Positions 49,635 to 62,913 of a stretch of 64,000 bases of DNA are shown piece after piece. Numbering within the stretch: the first letter of the stretch is position 1; the number at the start of each line of letters is the position of its first letter. Both the position numbers and the translations under genes were made by a program. The stretch lies in contig CM043705.1 in NCBI GenBank assembly GCA_023935145.1, positions 59,688,584 through 59,752,583 of the forward strand, in the 5' to 3' direction. This stretch comes from Bretschneidera sinensis (Eukaryota > Streptophyta > Magnoliopsida > Brassicales > Akaniaceae). The notes below the pieces were generated by a model. That model saw nothing but the letters and a program-made list of their open reading frames with translations, was not told the origin of the DNA and did not search any database.

Positions 49635-52130
49635 ATGGGTGCTTGGCTTCCTATATTTCTTGCTGGTGCAATAGCTTTTGAAGTTTTTGGGGGAAAAGAG
49701 GAAGTCAAAGAATGGTGGAAGAAATACGGGATCAAATTTAAACCTGACGACCCTTGCTATCCATGTAAGAAAGGCTATAGGACAGATTATGATTGTCGTA
49801 AGTGCAAAATAAAAGTAACCCTTTGGAATACAAAACGCCGCTATGAAGTATATAGATATGAAACGACTGATTATTGTAATTATTTTGAGGGGAGTTGGGA
49901 TTATCACAATGATACCACGTCTTCTTACCCTTTTTACAGCTCAGAAAGTTGCCCTTTTATAGAAAAACAATTTGATTGCCATAAAAATGGTCGACCAGAC
50001 AAAGATTATCTTAAGTACAGATGGAAACCCAATTCGTGCACGTTGCCAAAGTACGTACATATTTACCAACCTTAATTTTCCTCTCTAAAGTCGTTTACTA
50101 ATTTAATAATTAATTACATGACTTATAAGACAATTTATATATATAAACAGATTTAACGGGAAAGATTTCTTGAGGAGATTTAAAGGAAAACGGATCATGT
50201 TTATTGGGGATTCAATGGGTCTTAATCAATGGCAGTCACTCACATGCATGCTTCATACAGCAGAACCACATGCTAAATATACCTTAACGAGGAAAAGAGG
50301 TCTCTCCACATTTAGCTTCCCGGTATGAGAATTTTCTTTTTCCTTTGAATTACTTTGTCTAAATTATCTTAGGTTAAATTTGGTATTCGTTTAAACTTTG
50401 GTGATGAACACTACACTTTTCTTGTTAGTGTAATTTTTTTTTTAAAAAAAAAAGAGAGGGGCAGTGCGTAGAAGAAGAAAGTTCGTCATCAAAATAATTC
50501 AGAGGTCCCCTTCAATAATTGGGGAGAATATTTAGATTTCAATGCATCATTTGAATGAGTCACGTCAATATTATGGATGTTGTGACATTCATCCAATGAT
50601 GAATCAATCTCATAAACCATTTTTTAATAAAAAGAAAAACAAAATCTATCTATGATACCCTTAATTCATGTAGTGGAGAATAAAACCACTAACCACTCAT
50701 TTACTAAATTGTTACGATTACTAAAATATCATACCGCACTTCAATTTCATTTTTCTTTTTGTAGAGCTACAATGTTTCGTTAATGTTCTCCCGCAATGCA
50801 CTGCTAGTTGATGTTGTTAGGGAGGAAGGTCGGCGAATTTTAAAACTTAATTCCATTAACGATGGAGAAATATGGAAGGGAATCGATGCATTGATCTTCA
50901 ATACATGGCATTGGTGGCTTCACAGTGGATCCAAAACACCGTAAGTTTTTCATTAACACTTGATTTGTGTCTCTAAATATTGAGGATTTTTTTTAACTGA
51001 AAAGTGCAATCAATCATATATACCCTCTTCATATGTTTGTGTTCATAGATTGAATTCTATTAAAAAAGACAATTGATTCCCTTGAACCGCAATCTCAGGT
51101 GTCTATCCTTCAAAAATATTAGTTGAAGTTACTTTTGGTTTTATAGAACCTTATATATATACCAGGATCTTTTCCATTACATTGGTTCATCACATGATTT
51201 CTGAGTTGTTCACTCTGACCTTGCATACGAGGATCACAATCTCGTTGAAATTTCAAATTTCCACGCATCTTGACCATTTCATATCGTTTTACCAAATAAC
51301 TCAGGATTTTCCAATAAAATTCAGAATTTGTGTGATATTTCGAAAATTCCTTCAATTTCCATGAATAGATAGGCAATATTTCGAGGAATTTTTTTTTGTC
51401 AATTTCTGGAAATTGAACAAATTAATTCTTGATGATGGAATTTTTTACCCTTTTACAATTTCAAATTGAAATCGAAATTTTCATCTGTACTTCCGTATTT
51501 CTTTTACTCTCGAAATCTTTGTTTAAATCAAAATTAAAAACCTTGCTTTTATGTGATATTTCTATTCTAAAAAAAAAAAAAATTAACCTTACAGATGGGA
51601 TGTTATTCAAGATGGGGAATCTACATACAAAGACATGGATCGCTTGGTTGCATATGAGAAAGCATTGAATACGTGGGCTAGATGGGTAAATTCTAATGTG
51701 GATACTACCAAAACCAAAATCTTCTTCCAGGGTGTTTCTCCAGATCATCACAAGTAAGTAAATTTCTATAGAGTGTCGTATGTATTTGTTACATATCTTC
51801 ATATTTTTCTTTCTTTTTTTGTAACACATTTGAAGAGATTGGGGGGATCAAAATGCGAAGACTTGTAAAGGGGAAACACATCCATTGCTTGAGTCTAAGT
51901 ATCCAGGAGGTTTACATAAAGCGGAAGCAATTCTAGAAAAAGTAATAGGTACAATGCAAAAGAAAGTTCATTTGCTTAAGGTGACAACCTTATCACAACT
52001 AAGGAAAGATGGTCACCCCTCGTCCTACGGTCATGTAGAATCCCTTGGAACAGACTGCAGCCATTGTTGTCACCCCGGACTTCCTGATACCTGGAATGAA
52101 CTCCTATATGCAACTCTACTTCAGAGCTAG
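49635..52130 (+). CDS. T11: TBL family protein, in-phase shifted intron-4 acceptor
   Basis: Exons 49635-50050, 50151-50322, 50765-50940, 51595-51753 and 51836-52130 give 405 residues. The normal acceptor CAG before exon 5 is CAT. The AG in TTTGAAG six bases downstream is used in this model: it keeps phase and replaces Asn-Ser-Arg before DWGDQ with a single Lys. GDS is intact. The segment after DCSH is CCHPG rather than WCLPG, and the C-terminal residue is Ser. The native double TATAAA and G-box are present. Probably translatable; the effect of Trp387 to Cys beside the catalytic His is unknown. Confidence 0.78.
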
Positions 52131-53817
52131 ATTATTTTCAAATCAAAGTTTTCCACAAGAAAGCATAACGTGAAACACACTTGTAATTCCTATCTTGTTC
52201 CTTAATGAATAACTAATCAAAATCTAACTAAATTATATAAAATCTTATTCTGGCCTACATGTACAAGTTAGTGGCTAAATAAAGTACCAAAAATAAGAAA
52301 AAAAATTAATAGATGGGAGAGGCTATTTCTGCAGCAGAAATTGCTTCTTCCACAAAATTATTTTGTTCTTTTTAGTGACGTATGTGTCATTAAAATAAAA
52401 AAAAATAATTTGAAAGCAGCTATGTCCTGTCAGCGAACCATATAGGAATTTGTGTTGCAAAATCACGATTGTTGGTTCTTCCATTCAGCAAGAATTACTA
52501 GGTTAACACAATGGAGAGAAAGAAAGACCTGAAGAAGCAAGGTTTTCTTTTTCCTCACACTGACCGGGATTTATTTGTAGTTTTTGAAATTAAGCCAGTC
52601 TTCAACACAATTTACTATTCTATATGAACAAGTGATCTTCCTAATAAAAAGTACTGTATGTTGATAAGACAGTACTACTCTTCACGCAGTTAAATACATT
52701 AAATCGATATCTTCTTTTCTTCACAGAATTACAATTCGAATTTACTTATACAATTGCAAATCTTTTACAAATTAAACAATCAATTTATTTTACATTGAAC
52801 TCTTGTTTTTCTGGCCTGCTCCTCCTAGAGGTTGCACTGAATCCTGCCATATGTATGTGAGCTAAGATGGCGGTAGTGGTTCAAACCCGCTTCGTTGTCA
52901 TCCCTAATGAATATTTGACGCTGTGATTTCTGCAATTTTTAAAAGATTTTCCCTTATCTTATTAAAATATTCGTTTAATTCCACCCGAAAAAATATTTAA
53001 TTCTATGTAGAAAAAGAATTCATCTAAACAATTTAGTACTCTATCTAAAAGTTGTAATTATTTTTTTAGATATAAATATTACTCCATATAATTGATAGTA
53101 ATGTAATTAATATATTTATATATCATGACAACATTCACGTAGGCAATGATGAGATGCTGAACATTTCATTTACCTTACGCATATTGTAATTATTTGATTA
53201 AATGTGAAAAACATTAAATAGAAAAAAATAACTCTACTTAATTTCAAACTCAAATAGTGGCCTAAAAATTTTATTTAAAAAAATAATTGTCTTGAAAGAA
53301 GTTTATATACATTCAAAATTCAGGTACACATTAATCTTTAGTCACTTAAAATAATAGTTTCCTCGTGTTTATTTGCCTAATCCAATTCAAATAACATATT
53401 AATTTTTATATAAATTAATTTCTCTCATTGTTAACAAAAATAGTTTAAAATATAAACTACTGCAACAGAACTATAGTGTTGGGACGAGCATTGCACGAGT
53501 ACATAATTTGTATATATTATACTTTATTAAAGACTTGGGTAAAATGTCATTAGCTTCCATTTTTTGGATTTTGTTTTCAAACTACGGAATTTGATATTTG
53601 CTGATATGTGAGATGTATGACATTTATCGGAGATGTTCCTAATTCTTTATTGGTTTTAAACCGCATTCATAGTGGAGAAAGTGAAAAACCAAATAAACAC
53701 ATGGGATCAAAATGAAATTACCCAAAAAAAATATATGAATGGATCAGAGAACCCATAATTGCTAGCTAGCGTGGAAACTGAAACAAGAATACAATAAAAA
53801 AAAATTGAAAGAGAAGA
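52131..53817. other. Spacer T11-T12, left part
   Basis: 3' flank of T11 and distal upstream of T12; near-identical to 41347-43033, with GGGACGAGC in place of the G-box. No gene. Confidence 0.85.
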
Positions 53818-54056
53818 CATCTGGTGGCGATGACATCAGATTGAGCGGGAGATGACATCTGGTGGCGAGAAAGTCTGGCTTCTGTGGTGAGCAAAAGCGA
53901 GTAAATTTCCTCCAGTGTTACCTTGTCAGTGCGAGCCGAGATGGCTGCCACAAAGCTGTCATATTCGTGGCCTAATCCTGCAAGAACATAGGTGATGACA
54001 TCTTCACAACTCATAGGTTGTCCTGCAACAGCTAATTCATCAGTGAGTTTCTTAAT

Positions 54057-54883
54057 TGTTGTTATTTGTCTAAGTTTCAAACATATCCAAACATGGTCTA
54101 AGTTTGGTTAATGTCCAAACCAATTGTGGGATATCAAAGTTCAGCAAGTTATAAGGTTGCACACATGTGTGTGCTTCAATTTTGAGCATGGGAAGGTCAG
54201 TCACACTGCTGTGGAAGTTTCTGCCCACAGGCAGGAGGTGTGCGCACATCATCAGGAGGCTGCAGTATCAGGTCACGCCGCAGCACACAGCACCACACCA
54301 AAACGCACAGCATCACTTGGAGAGTGATGAAGGGCTGAGATTAAAGGAAGAACATGATCAAAGGGTCAAGAATGATTCACAAGATTTTCCAAGAATTAAG
54401 AGGCTATAAAAAGGGTTACCTAGCCTCATTTCAAGTGGTGAAAAAAGTGTGTGAGAGAACCACACAGGTTGTGACATTGTGAGATCATTGTAAACACAAG
54501 AGAGAATTGTGTGAGAGACATAAACACAAGAGGGACTCTTGTAGTGAGGCTGGTTGTAAAGAAGAGAGGTTAGTAGAGAATTGATAGAAAGCATTGTAAT
54601 AGGTCTATCACTTTCTCGTTCTCTTCTTGGTTCTTCAAGAACTTGGATTCTTGAAGGGGATTGCTGTAACTTTGTAAGAACCATTGAGATAGTGCAGAGA
54701 GTTCGGAGGAACTCACGGGTACGTAGGCACATTGCCGAACCTCGACAACAAATTACTTGTCTTCTTTCTTTCTTTGATTTTCTGTTCTTGTGTTCGATTG
54801 CTGAAATTCTTTCTACAAGTCATTCAAGACTTGGGTGTTTGGAAGATCACCACCTGGGCATCTTGTCAAGGTGATTTCCAACA
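54057..54883 (+). mobile_element. Nested solo LTR in E3 (827 bp)
   Basis: TTAAT duplications at 54052-54056 and 54884-54888; same element as in E1 and E2. Confidence 0.85.
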
Positions 54884-55412
54884 TTAATAAAGAGAAAATA
54901 TTCTGTGGCAGACTTGCTGCCTTTTGTTGCTGTTGCTAGTTGTGTTCGGATCTGCACAGTTCCTGCACGAGATCGGGATGAAAAATTTTCATCCAGAGCA
55001 TGCCACACAGCAGACGAAGTAGTATGATTTACTACTTGAGCAAGCACTCCTTCAGTGAGAGAAGACATGAGGGTACTAAGGATAAGATTATCCTGGCGTA
55101 TCCAATAAGAGTAGGCAGGATTGGGTGTTTCAAAGATGACATGAGTTTCTGGATGGGAAACAGAGACAGATTTAGGAGGTTTGGGAATGGTACCATCAAG
55201 ATATCCAAAGAGGTCTTGGCCAAGAAAATATGGCACCATTTGTGCCTTCCAAAGAATGTAATTATCGGGGCTAAGTTTGACAGTTACTATGTTAGACATA
55301 GTAAGAACAGAGGGAGATTGAGAGGGTTGAATATTAACAGTCGTAAAGGAATCAGAAGAAGAGGAAGACGTGGCTTGTAGACGTTGATCTTTTGATGGCT
55401 AATCTGATACAA

Positions 55413-55733
55413 TGTAAAAGAATACAAAATACAAAATGTTTGAATGAATTCTATTTTCTGATATTCCAGGCTTGCGGTTTACAGCAGTATATATAAAAAC
55501 AATTGTGACCGATTTCCTAAATATTTGCAACATGTGAACATAGTTTAAAAGTCAATACAGCTATACAATTATCTCTAAATTTCAGCAAGAATCTAGTGGA
55601 ATAATTGCTGCATTATCTTCGGTTACATGTAGGTATAGCAGACATGATTTCCTAGTCTTCGGCAGGATCTTTATTGGAATGATTCTCCTGATTTGCAGCA
55701 GTGATTTCAGATGAAATCACTTGATCTTCTACA
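55413..55733 (-). repeat. 5' LTR of E3 (321 bp)
   Basis: Directly upstream of T12, ending 83 bp before the start codon; same plus-strand TATATAAA as in E1. Confidence 0.85.
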
Positions 55734-55816
55734 TTGATGAACAAAATGAATTAGTAGTAATAAGTCCATCTCCTTAATTATTTTTGTGTCTTATATTTAA
55801 ACACTGACGATAAAAA

Positions 55817-58310
55817 ATGGGTGCTTGGCTTCCTATATTTCTTGCTGGTGCAATAGCTTTTGAAGTTTTTGGGGGAAAAGAGGAAGTCAAAGAATGGTGG
55901 AAGAAATACGAGATCAAATTTAAACCTGACGACCCTTCCTATCCATGTAAGAAAGGCTATAGGACAGATTATGATTGTCGTAAGTGCAAAATAAAAGTAA
56001 CCCTTTGGAATACAAAACGCCGCTATGAAGTATATAGATATGAAACGACTGATTACTGTAATTATTTTGAGGGGAGTTGGGATTATCACAATGATACCAC
56101 GTCTTCTTACCCTTTTTACAGCTCAGAAAGTTGCCCTTTTATAGAAACACAATTTGATTGCCATAAAAATGGTCGACCAGACAAAGATTATCTTAAGTAC
56201 AGATCGAAGCCCAATTCATGCACATTACCAAAGTACGTACATATTTACCAACCTTAATTTTCCTCTCTAAAGTCGTTTACTAATTTAATAATTAATTACA
56301 TGACTTATAAGACAATTTATATATATAAACAGATTTAACGGGAAAGATTTCTTGAGGAGATTTAAAGGAAAACGGATCATGTTTATTGGGGATTCAATGG
56401 GTCTTAATCAATGGCAGTCACTCACATGCATGCTTCATACAGCAGAACCACATGCTAAATATACCTTAACGAGGAAAAGAGGTCTCTCCACATTTAGCTT
56501 CCCGGTATGAGAATTTTCTTTTTCCTTTGAATTACTTTGTCTAAATTATCTTAGGTTAAATTTGGTATTCGTTTAAACTTTGGTGATGAACACTACACTT
56601 TTCTTGTTAGTGGAATTTTTTTTTTTAAAAAAAAAGAGAGGGGCAGTGCGTAGAAGAAGAAAGTTCGTCATCAAAATAATTCAGAGGTCCCCTTCAATAA
56701 TTGGGGAGAATATTTAGATTTCAATGCATCATTTGAATGAGTCACGTCAATATTATGGATGTTGTGACATTCATCCAATGATGAATCAATCTCATAAACC
56801 ATTTTTTAATAAAAAGAAAAACAAAATCTATCTATGGTACCCTTAATTCATGTAGTGGAGAATAAAACCACTAACCACTCATTTACTAAATTGTTACGAT
56901 TACTAAAATATCATACCGCACTTCAATTTCATTTTCTTTTTGTAGAGCTACAATGTTTCGTTAATGTTCTCCCGCAATGCACTGCTAGTTGATGTTGTTA
57001 GTGAGAAAGGTCGGCGAATTTTAAAACTTAATTCCATTAACGATGGAGAAATATGGAAGGGAATCGATGCATTGATCTTCAATACATGGCATTGGTGGCT
57101 TCACAGTGGATCCAAAACACCGTAAGTTTTTCATTAACACTTGATTTGTGTCTCTAAATATTGAGGCTTTTTTTTAACTGAAAAGTGCAATCAATCATAT
57201 ATACCCTCTTCATATGTTTGTGTTCATAGATTAAATTCTATTAAAAAAGACAATTGATTCCCTTGAACCGCAATCTCAGGTGTCTATCCTTCAAAAATAT
57301 TAGTTGAAGTTACTTTTGGTTTTCTAGAACCTTATATATATACCAGGATCTTTTCCATTACATTGGTTCATCACATGATTTCTGAGTTGTTCACTCTGAC
57401 CTTGCATACGAGGATCACAATCTCGTTGAAATTTCAAATTTCCACGCATCTTGACCATTTCATATCGTTTTACCAAATAACTCAGGATTTTCCAATAAAA
57501 TTCTGAATCTGTGTGATATTTCGAAAATTCCTTCAATTTCCATGAATAGATAGGTAATATTTCGAGGAATTTTTTTTTTGTCAATTTCTGGAAATTGAAC
57601 AAATTAATTCTTGATGATGGAATTTTTTACCCTTTTACAATTTCAAATTGAAATCGAAATTTTCATCTGTACTTCCGTATTTCTTTTAGTCTCGAAATCT
57701 TTGTTGAAATCAAAAATTAAAAACCTTGCTTTTATGTGATATTTCTATTCTAAAAAAAAAAAAATTAACCTTACAGATGGGATGTTATTCAAGATGGGGA
57801 ATCTACATACAAAGACATGGATCGCTTGGTTGCATACGAGAAAGCATTGAATACGTGGGCTAGATGGGTAAATTCTAATGTGGATACTACCAAAACAAAA
57901 TCTTCTTCCAGGGCGTTTCTCCAGATATCACAAGTAAGTAAATTTCAATAGAGTGTCATATGTATTTGTTACATATCTTCATATTTTTCTTTCTTTTTTT
58001 TTAACACAGTTCAAGAGATTGGGGGGATCAAAATGCGAAGACTTGCAAAGGGGAAACACATCCATTGCTTGAGTCTATGTATCCAGGAGGTTTACATAAA
58101 GCGGAAGCAATTCTAGAAAAACTAATAGGTACAATGCAAAAGAAAGTTCATCTGCTTAATGTGACAACCTTATCACAACTAAGGAAAGATGGTCACCCCT
58201 CGTCCTACGGTCATGTAGAATCCCTTGGAACAGACTGCAGCCATTGGTGTCTCCCCGGACTTCCTGATACCTGGAATGAACTCCTATATGCAACTCTACT
58301 TCAGAACTAG
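55817..58310 (+). pseudogene. T12: TBL copy with two 1-nt deletions in exon 4
   Basis: Exons equivalent to 55817-56232, 56333-56504, 56946-57121, 57777-57933 and 58010-58310. It is nearly identical to T10 (same Ser41, Thr111, Ser130) with an extra Gly32 to Glu. Exon 4 is 157 nt instead of 159: one base is missing in the ACCAAAAC run near 57895 and one in GATCATCAC near 57927. The frame is lost for the last 45 codons of exon 4 and for exon 5. The 3' intron-2 T-run and an intron-3 A-run also differ by single bases from T10, so sequencing or assembly error in this copy should be considered before calling it dead. Confidence 0.65.
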
Positions 58311-60417
58311 ATTATTTTCAAATCAATGTTTTCCACAAGAAAGCATAACGTGAAACACACTTGTAATTCCTACCTTGTTCCTTAATGAATAACTAATCAA
58401 AATCTAACTAAATTATATAAAATCTTATTCCGGCCTACATGTACAAGTTAGTGGCTAAATAGAGTACCAAAAATAAGAAAAAAAAATAATAGATGGGAGA
58501 GGCTATTTCTGCAGCAGAAATTGCTTCTTCCACAAAATTATTTTGTTATTTTTAGTGACGTATGTGTCATTAAAAGAAAAAAAATAAATAATTTGAAAGC
58601 AGCTATGTCCTGTCAGCAAACCATATAGGAATTTGTGTTGCAAAATCACGATTGTTGCTTCTTCCATTCAGCAAGAATTACTAGGTTAACACAACGGAGA
58701 GAAAGAAAGACCTGAAGAAGCAAGGTTTTCTTTTTCCTCACACTGACCGGGATTTATTTGTCGTTTTTGAAATTAAGCCAGTCTTCAACACAATTTACTA
58801 TTCTATATGAACAAGTGATCTTCCTAATAAAAAGTACTGTATGTTGATAAGACAGTGCTACTCTGTACGCAGTTAAATACATTAAATCGATATCTTCTTT
58901 TCTTCACAGAATTACAATTCGAATTTACTTATACAATTGCAAATCTTTTACAAATTAAACAATCAATTTATTTTACATTGAACTCTTGCTTTTCTGGCCT
59001 ACTCCTCCTAGAGGTTGCACTGAATCCTGCCATATGTATGTGAGCTAAGATGGCGGTAGTGGTTCAAACCCGCTTCGTTGTCAGCCCTATTGAATATTTG
59101 ACGCTGTGATTTCTGCTATTTTTAAAAGATTTTCCGTTCTCTTATTAAAATATTCATCTAATTCCCCTCGAAAAAATATTTAATTCTATGTAGAAAAAGA
59201 ATTCATCTAAACAATTTAGTACTCTATCTAAAAGTTGTAATTATTTTTTTAGATATAAATATTACTCCATATAATTGACAGTAATGTAATTAATATATAT
59301 ATATCATGACAACATTCACGTAGGCAATGATGAGATGCTGAACATTTCATTTACCTTACGCATATTGTAATTATTTGATTAAATGTGAAAAACGTTAAAA
59401 AGAAAAAAATAACTCCACTTAATTTCAAACTCAAATAGTGGCCTAAAAATTTTATTTAAAAAAATCATTGTCTTGAAAGAAGTTTATATACATTCAAAAT
59501 TCAGGTACACATTAATCTTAAGTCACTTAAAATAATAGTTTCCTCGTGTTTATTTGCCTAATCCAATTCAAATAACATATTAGTTTTTATATAAATTAAT
59601 TTCTCTCATTGTTAACAAAAATAGTTTAAAATATAAACTACTGCAACAGTACTATAGTGTTGGCACGTGCATTGCACGAGTACATAATTTGTATATATTA
59701 TAATTTATGAAAGACTTGGGTAAAATGTCATTAGATTCCATTTTTTGGATTTTGTTTTCAAACTACAGAATTTGATATTTGCTGATATGTGAGATGTATG
59801 ACATTTATCGGAGATGTTCCTAATTCTTTATTGGTTTTAAACCGCATTCATGGTGGAGAAAGTGAAAAACCAAATAAACACATGGGATCAAAACGAAATT
59901 ACCCAAAAAATATATATGAATGGATCAGAGAACCCATAATTGCTAGCTAGCGTGGAAACTGAAACAAGAATACAATAAAAAAAAAATTGAAAGAGAAGAA
60001 AATCCAAGGCTTTTTGCATTAAATTCTTTTTTTTTTTTCGTTATAATTATTGAAGTTAAACTTCTACCAATTAAATGGAACAAAAATTACGATCTCAAAC
60101 TCACGGAAAATTACGCTCGAGCTCACCAAATCAGTTACCAATTAATATATCCTTAACTGCAACGTAAAAAAGCGTATGTAAATGGACGGAAACTGAAATG
60201 AGTAATCATTTCTTTTTTCTCTACACGTTTTACGAACTGCATAATTATTATCTTTTATAAAGCTATAAAGCAAGTAGCTTAATTACTCCACTACTACAGC
60301 AGTATTTAAGAGTTAATTAACGGGCTTTGAGTTGTTGATGAACAAAATGAATTAGTAGTAATAAGTCCATCTCCTTAATTATTTTTGTGTCTTATATTTA
60401 AACACTGACGATAAAAA
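58311..60417. other. Spacer T12-T13
   Basis: No gene; near-identical to the T10-T11 spacer including the mismatched hairpin, G-box and double TATAAA. Confidence 0.85.
60256..60269 (+). promoter_or_regulatory. Native proximal promoter of T13 (double TATAAA)
   Basis: TATAAA at 60256-60261 and 60264-60269. Confidence 0.5.
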
Positions 60418-62913
60418 ATGGGTGCTTGGCTTCCTATATTTCTTGCTGGTGCAATAGCTTTTGAAGTTTTTGGGGGAAAAGAGGAAGTCAAAGAATGGTG
60501 GAAGAAATACGGGATCAAATTTAAACCTGACGACCCTTGCTATCCATGTAAGAAAGGCTATAGGACAGATTATGATTGTCGTAAGTGCAAAATAAAAGTA
60601 ACCCTTTGGAATACAAAACGCCGCTATGAAGTATATAGATATGAAACGACTGATTATTGTAATTATTTTGAGGGGAGTTGGGATTATCACAATGATACCA
60701 CGTCTTCTTACCCTTTTTACAGCTCAGAAAGTTGCCCTTTTATAGAAAAACAATTTGATTGCCATAAAAATGGTCGACCAGACAAAGATTATCTTAAGTA
60801 CAGATGGAAACCCAATTCGTGCACGTTGCCAAAGTACGTACATATTTACCAACCTTAATTTTCCTCTCTAAAGTCGTTTACTAATTTAATAATTAATTAC
60901 ATGACTTATAAGACAATTTATATATATAAACAGATTTAACGGGAAAGATTTCTTGAGGAGATTTAAAGGAAAACGGATCATGTTTATTGGGGATTCAATG
61001 GGTCTTAATCAATGGCAGTCACTCACATGCATGCTTCATACAGCAGAACCACATGCTAAATATACCTTAACGAGGAAAAGAGGTCTCTCCACATTTAGCT
61101 TCCCGGTATGAGAATTTTCTTTTTCCTTTGAATTACTTTGTCTAAATTATCTTAGGTTAAATTTGGTATTCGTTTAAACTTTGGTGATGAACACTACACT
61201 TTTCTTGTTAGTGTAATTTTTTTTTTAAAAAAAAAAGAGAGGGGCAGTGCGTAGAAGAAGAAAGTTCGTCATCAAAATAATTCAGAGGTCCCCTTCAATA
61301 ATTGGGGAGAATATTTAGATTTCAATGCATCATTTGAATGAGTCACGTCAATATTATGGATGTTGTGACATTCATCCAATGATGAATCAATCTCATAAAC
61401 CATTTTTTAATAAAAAGAAAAACAAAATCTATCTATGATACCCTTAATTCATGTAGTGGAGAATAAAACCACTAACCACTCATTTACTAAATTGTTACGA
61501 TTACTAAAATATCATACCGCACTTCAATTTCATTTTTCTTTTTGTAGAGCTACAATGTTTCGTTAATGTTCTCCCGCAATGCACTGCTAGTTGATGTTGT
61601 TAGGGAGGAAGGTCGGCGAATTTTAAAACTTAATTCCATTAACGATGGAGAAATATGGAAGGGAATCGATGCATTGATCTTCAATACATGGCATTGGTGG
61701 CTTCACAGTGGATCCAAAACACCGTAAGTTTTTCATTAACACTTGATTTGTGTCTCTAAATATTGAGGATTTTTTTTAACTGAAAAGTGCAATCAATCAT
61801 ATATACCCTCTTCATATGTTTGTGTTCATAGATTGAATTCTATTAAAAAAGACAATTGATTCCCTTGAACCGCAATCTCAGGTGTCTATCCTTCAAAAAT
61901 ATTAGTTGAAGTTACTTTTGGTTTTATAGAACCTTATATATATACCAGGATCTTTTCCATTACATTGGTTCATCACATGATTTCTGAGTTGTTCACTCTG
62001 ACCTTGCATACGAGGATCACAATCTCGTTGAAATTTCAAATTTCCACGCATCTTGACCATTTCATATCGTTTTACCAAATAACTCAGGATTTTCCAATAA
62101 AATTCAGAATTTGTGTGATATTTCGAAAATTCCTTCAATTTCCATGAATAGATAGGCAATATTTCGAGGAATTTTTTTTTGTCAATTTCTGGAAATTGAA
62201 CAAATTAATTCTTGATGATGGAATTTTTTACCCTTTTACAATTTCAAATTGAAATCGAAATTTTCATCTGTACTTCCGTATTTCTTTTACTCTCGAAATC
62301 TTTGTTTAAATCAAAATTAAAAACCTTGCTTTTATGTGATATTTCTATTCTAAAAAAAAAAAAAATTAACCTTACAGATGGGATGTTATTCAAGATGGGG
62401 AATCTACATACAAAGACATGGATCGCTTGGTTGCATATGAGAAAGCATTGAATACGTGGGCTAGATGGGTAAATTCTAATGTGGATACTACCAAAACCAA
62501 AATCTTCTTCCAGGGTGTTTCTCCAGATCATCACAAGTAAGTAAATTTCTATAGAGTGTCGTATGTATTTGTTACATATCTTCATATTTTTCTTTCTTTT
62601 TTTGTAACACATTTGAAGAGATTGGGGGGATCAAAATGCGAAGACTTGTAAAGGGGAAACACATCCATTGCTTGAGTCTAAGTATCCAGGAGGTTTACAT
62701 AAAGCGGAAGCAATTCTAGAAAAAGTAATAGGTACAATGCAAAAGAAAGTTCATTTGCTTAAGGTGACAACCTTATCACAACTAAGGAAAGATGGTCACC
62801 CCTCGTCCTACGGTCATGTAGAATCCCTTGGAACAGACTGCAGCCATTGTTGTCACCCCGGACTTCCTGATACCTGGAATGAACTCCTATATGCAACTCT
62901 ACTTCAGAGCTAG
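60418..62913 (+). CDS. T13: TBL family protein, duplicate of T11
   Basis: Exons 60418-60833, 60934-61105, 61548-61723, 62378-62536 and 62619-62913 give 405 residues that appear the same as T11. It has the CAT in place of the intron-4 CAG, the in-phase AG six bases later, intact GDS, and CCHPG after DCSH. The native promoter is present. The two genes are 10783 bp apart as members of the larger repeat. Confidence 0.78.

Larger units (their letters stand above)
41347..52130 (+). repeat. 10.78-kb higher-order unit A (element, T10, T11)
   Basis: From the stop of T9 to the stop of T11 is 10784 bp. From the stop of T11 to the stop of T13 is 10783 bp with the same order of parts: spacer, copia fragment, intact-spaced gene, spacer, gene with shifted acceptor. 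The two units differ by a handful of substitutions and 1-nt indels. Confidence 0.88.
53818..55733 (-). mobile_element. Truncated copia element E3 upstream of T12, split by the same solo LTR
   Basis: Same as E2: gag from 53818, nested solo LTR 54057-54883, PBS 55401-55412, 5' LTR 55413-55733. Differences from E2 are few; for example GGTTACCTAG near 54414 against GGTTTCCTAG. Confidence 0.88.
52131..62913 (+). repeat. 10.78-kb higher-order unit B (element, T12, T13)
   Basis: Second copy of the unit at 41347-52130. A third copy appears to begin at 62914 and is cut by the window end. Confidence 0.88.
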
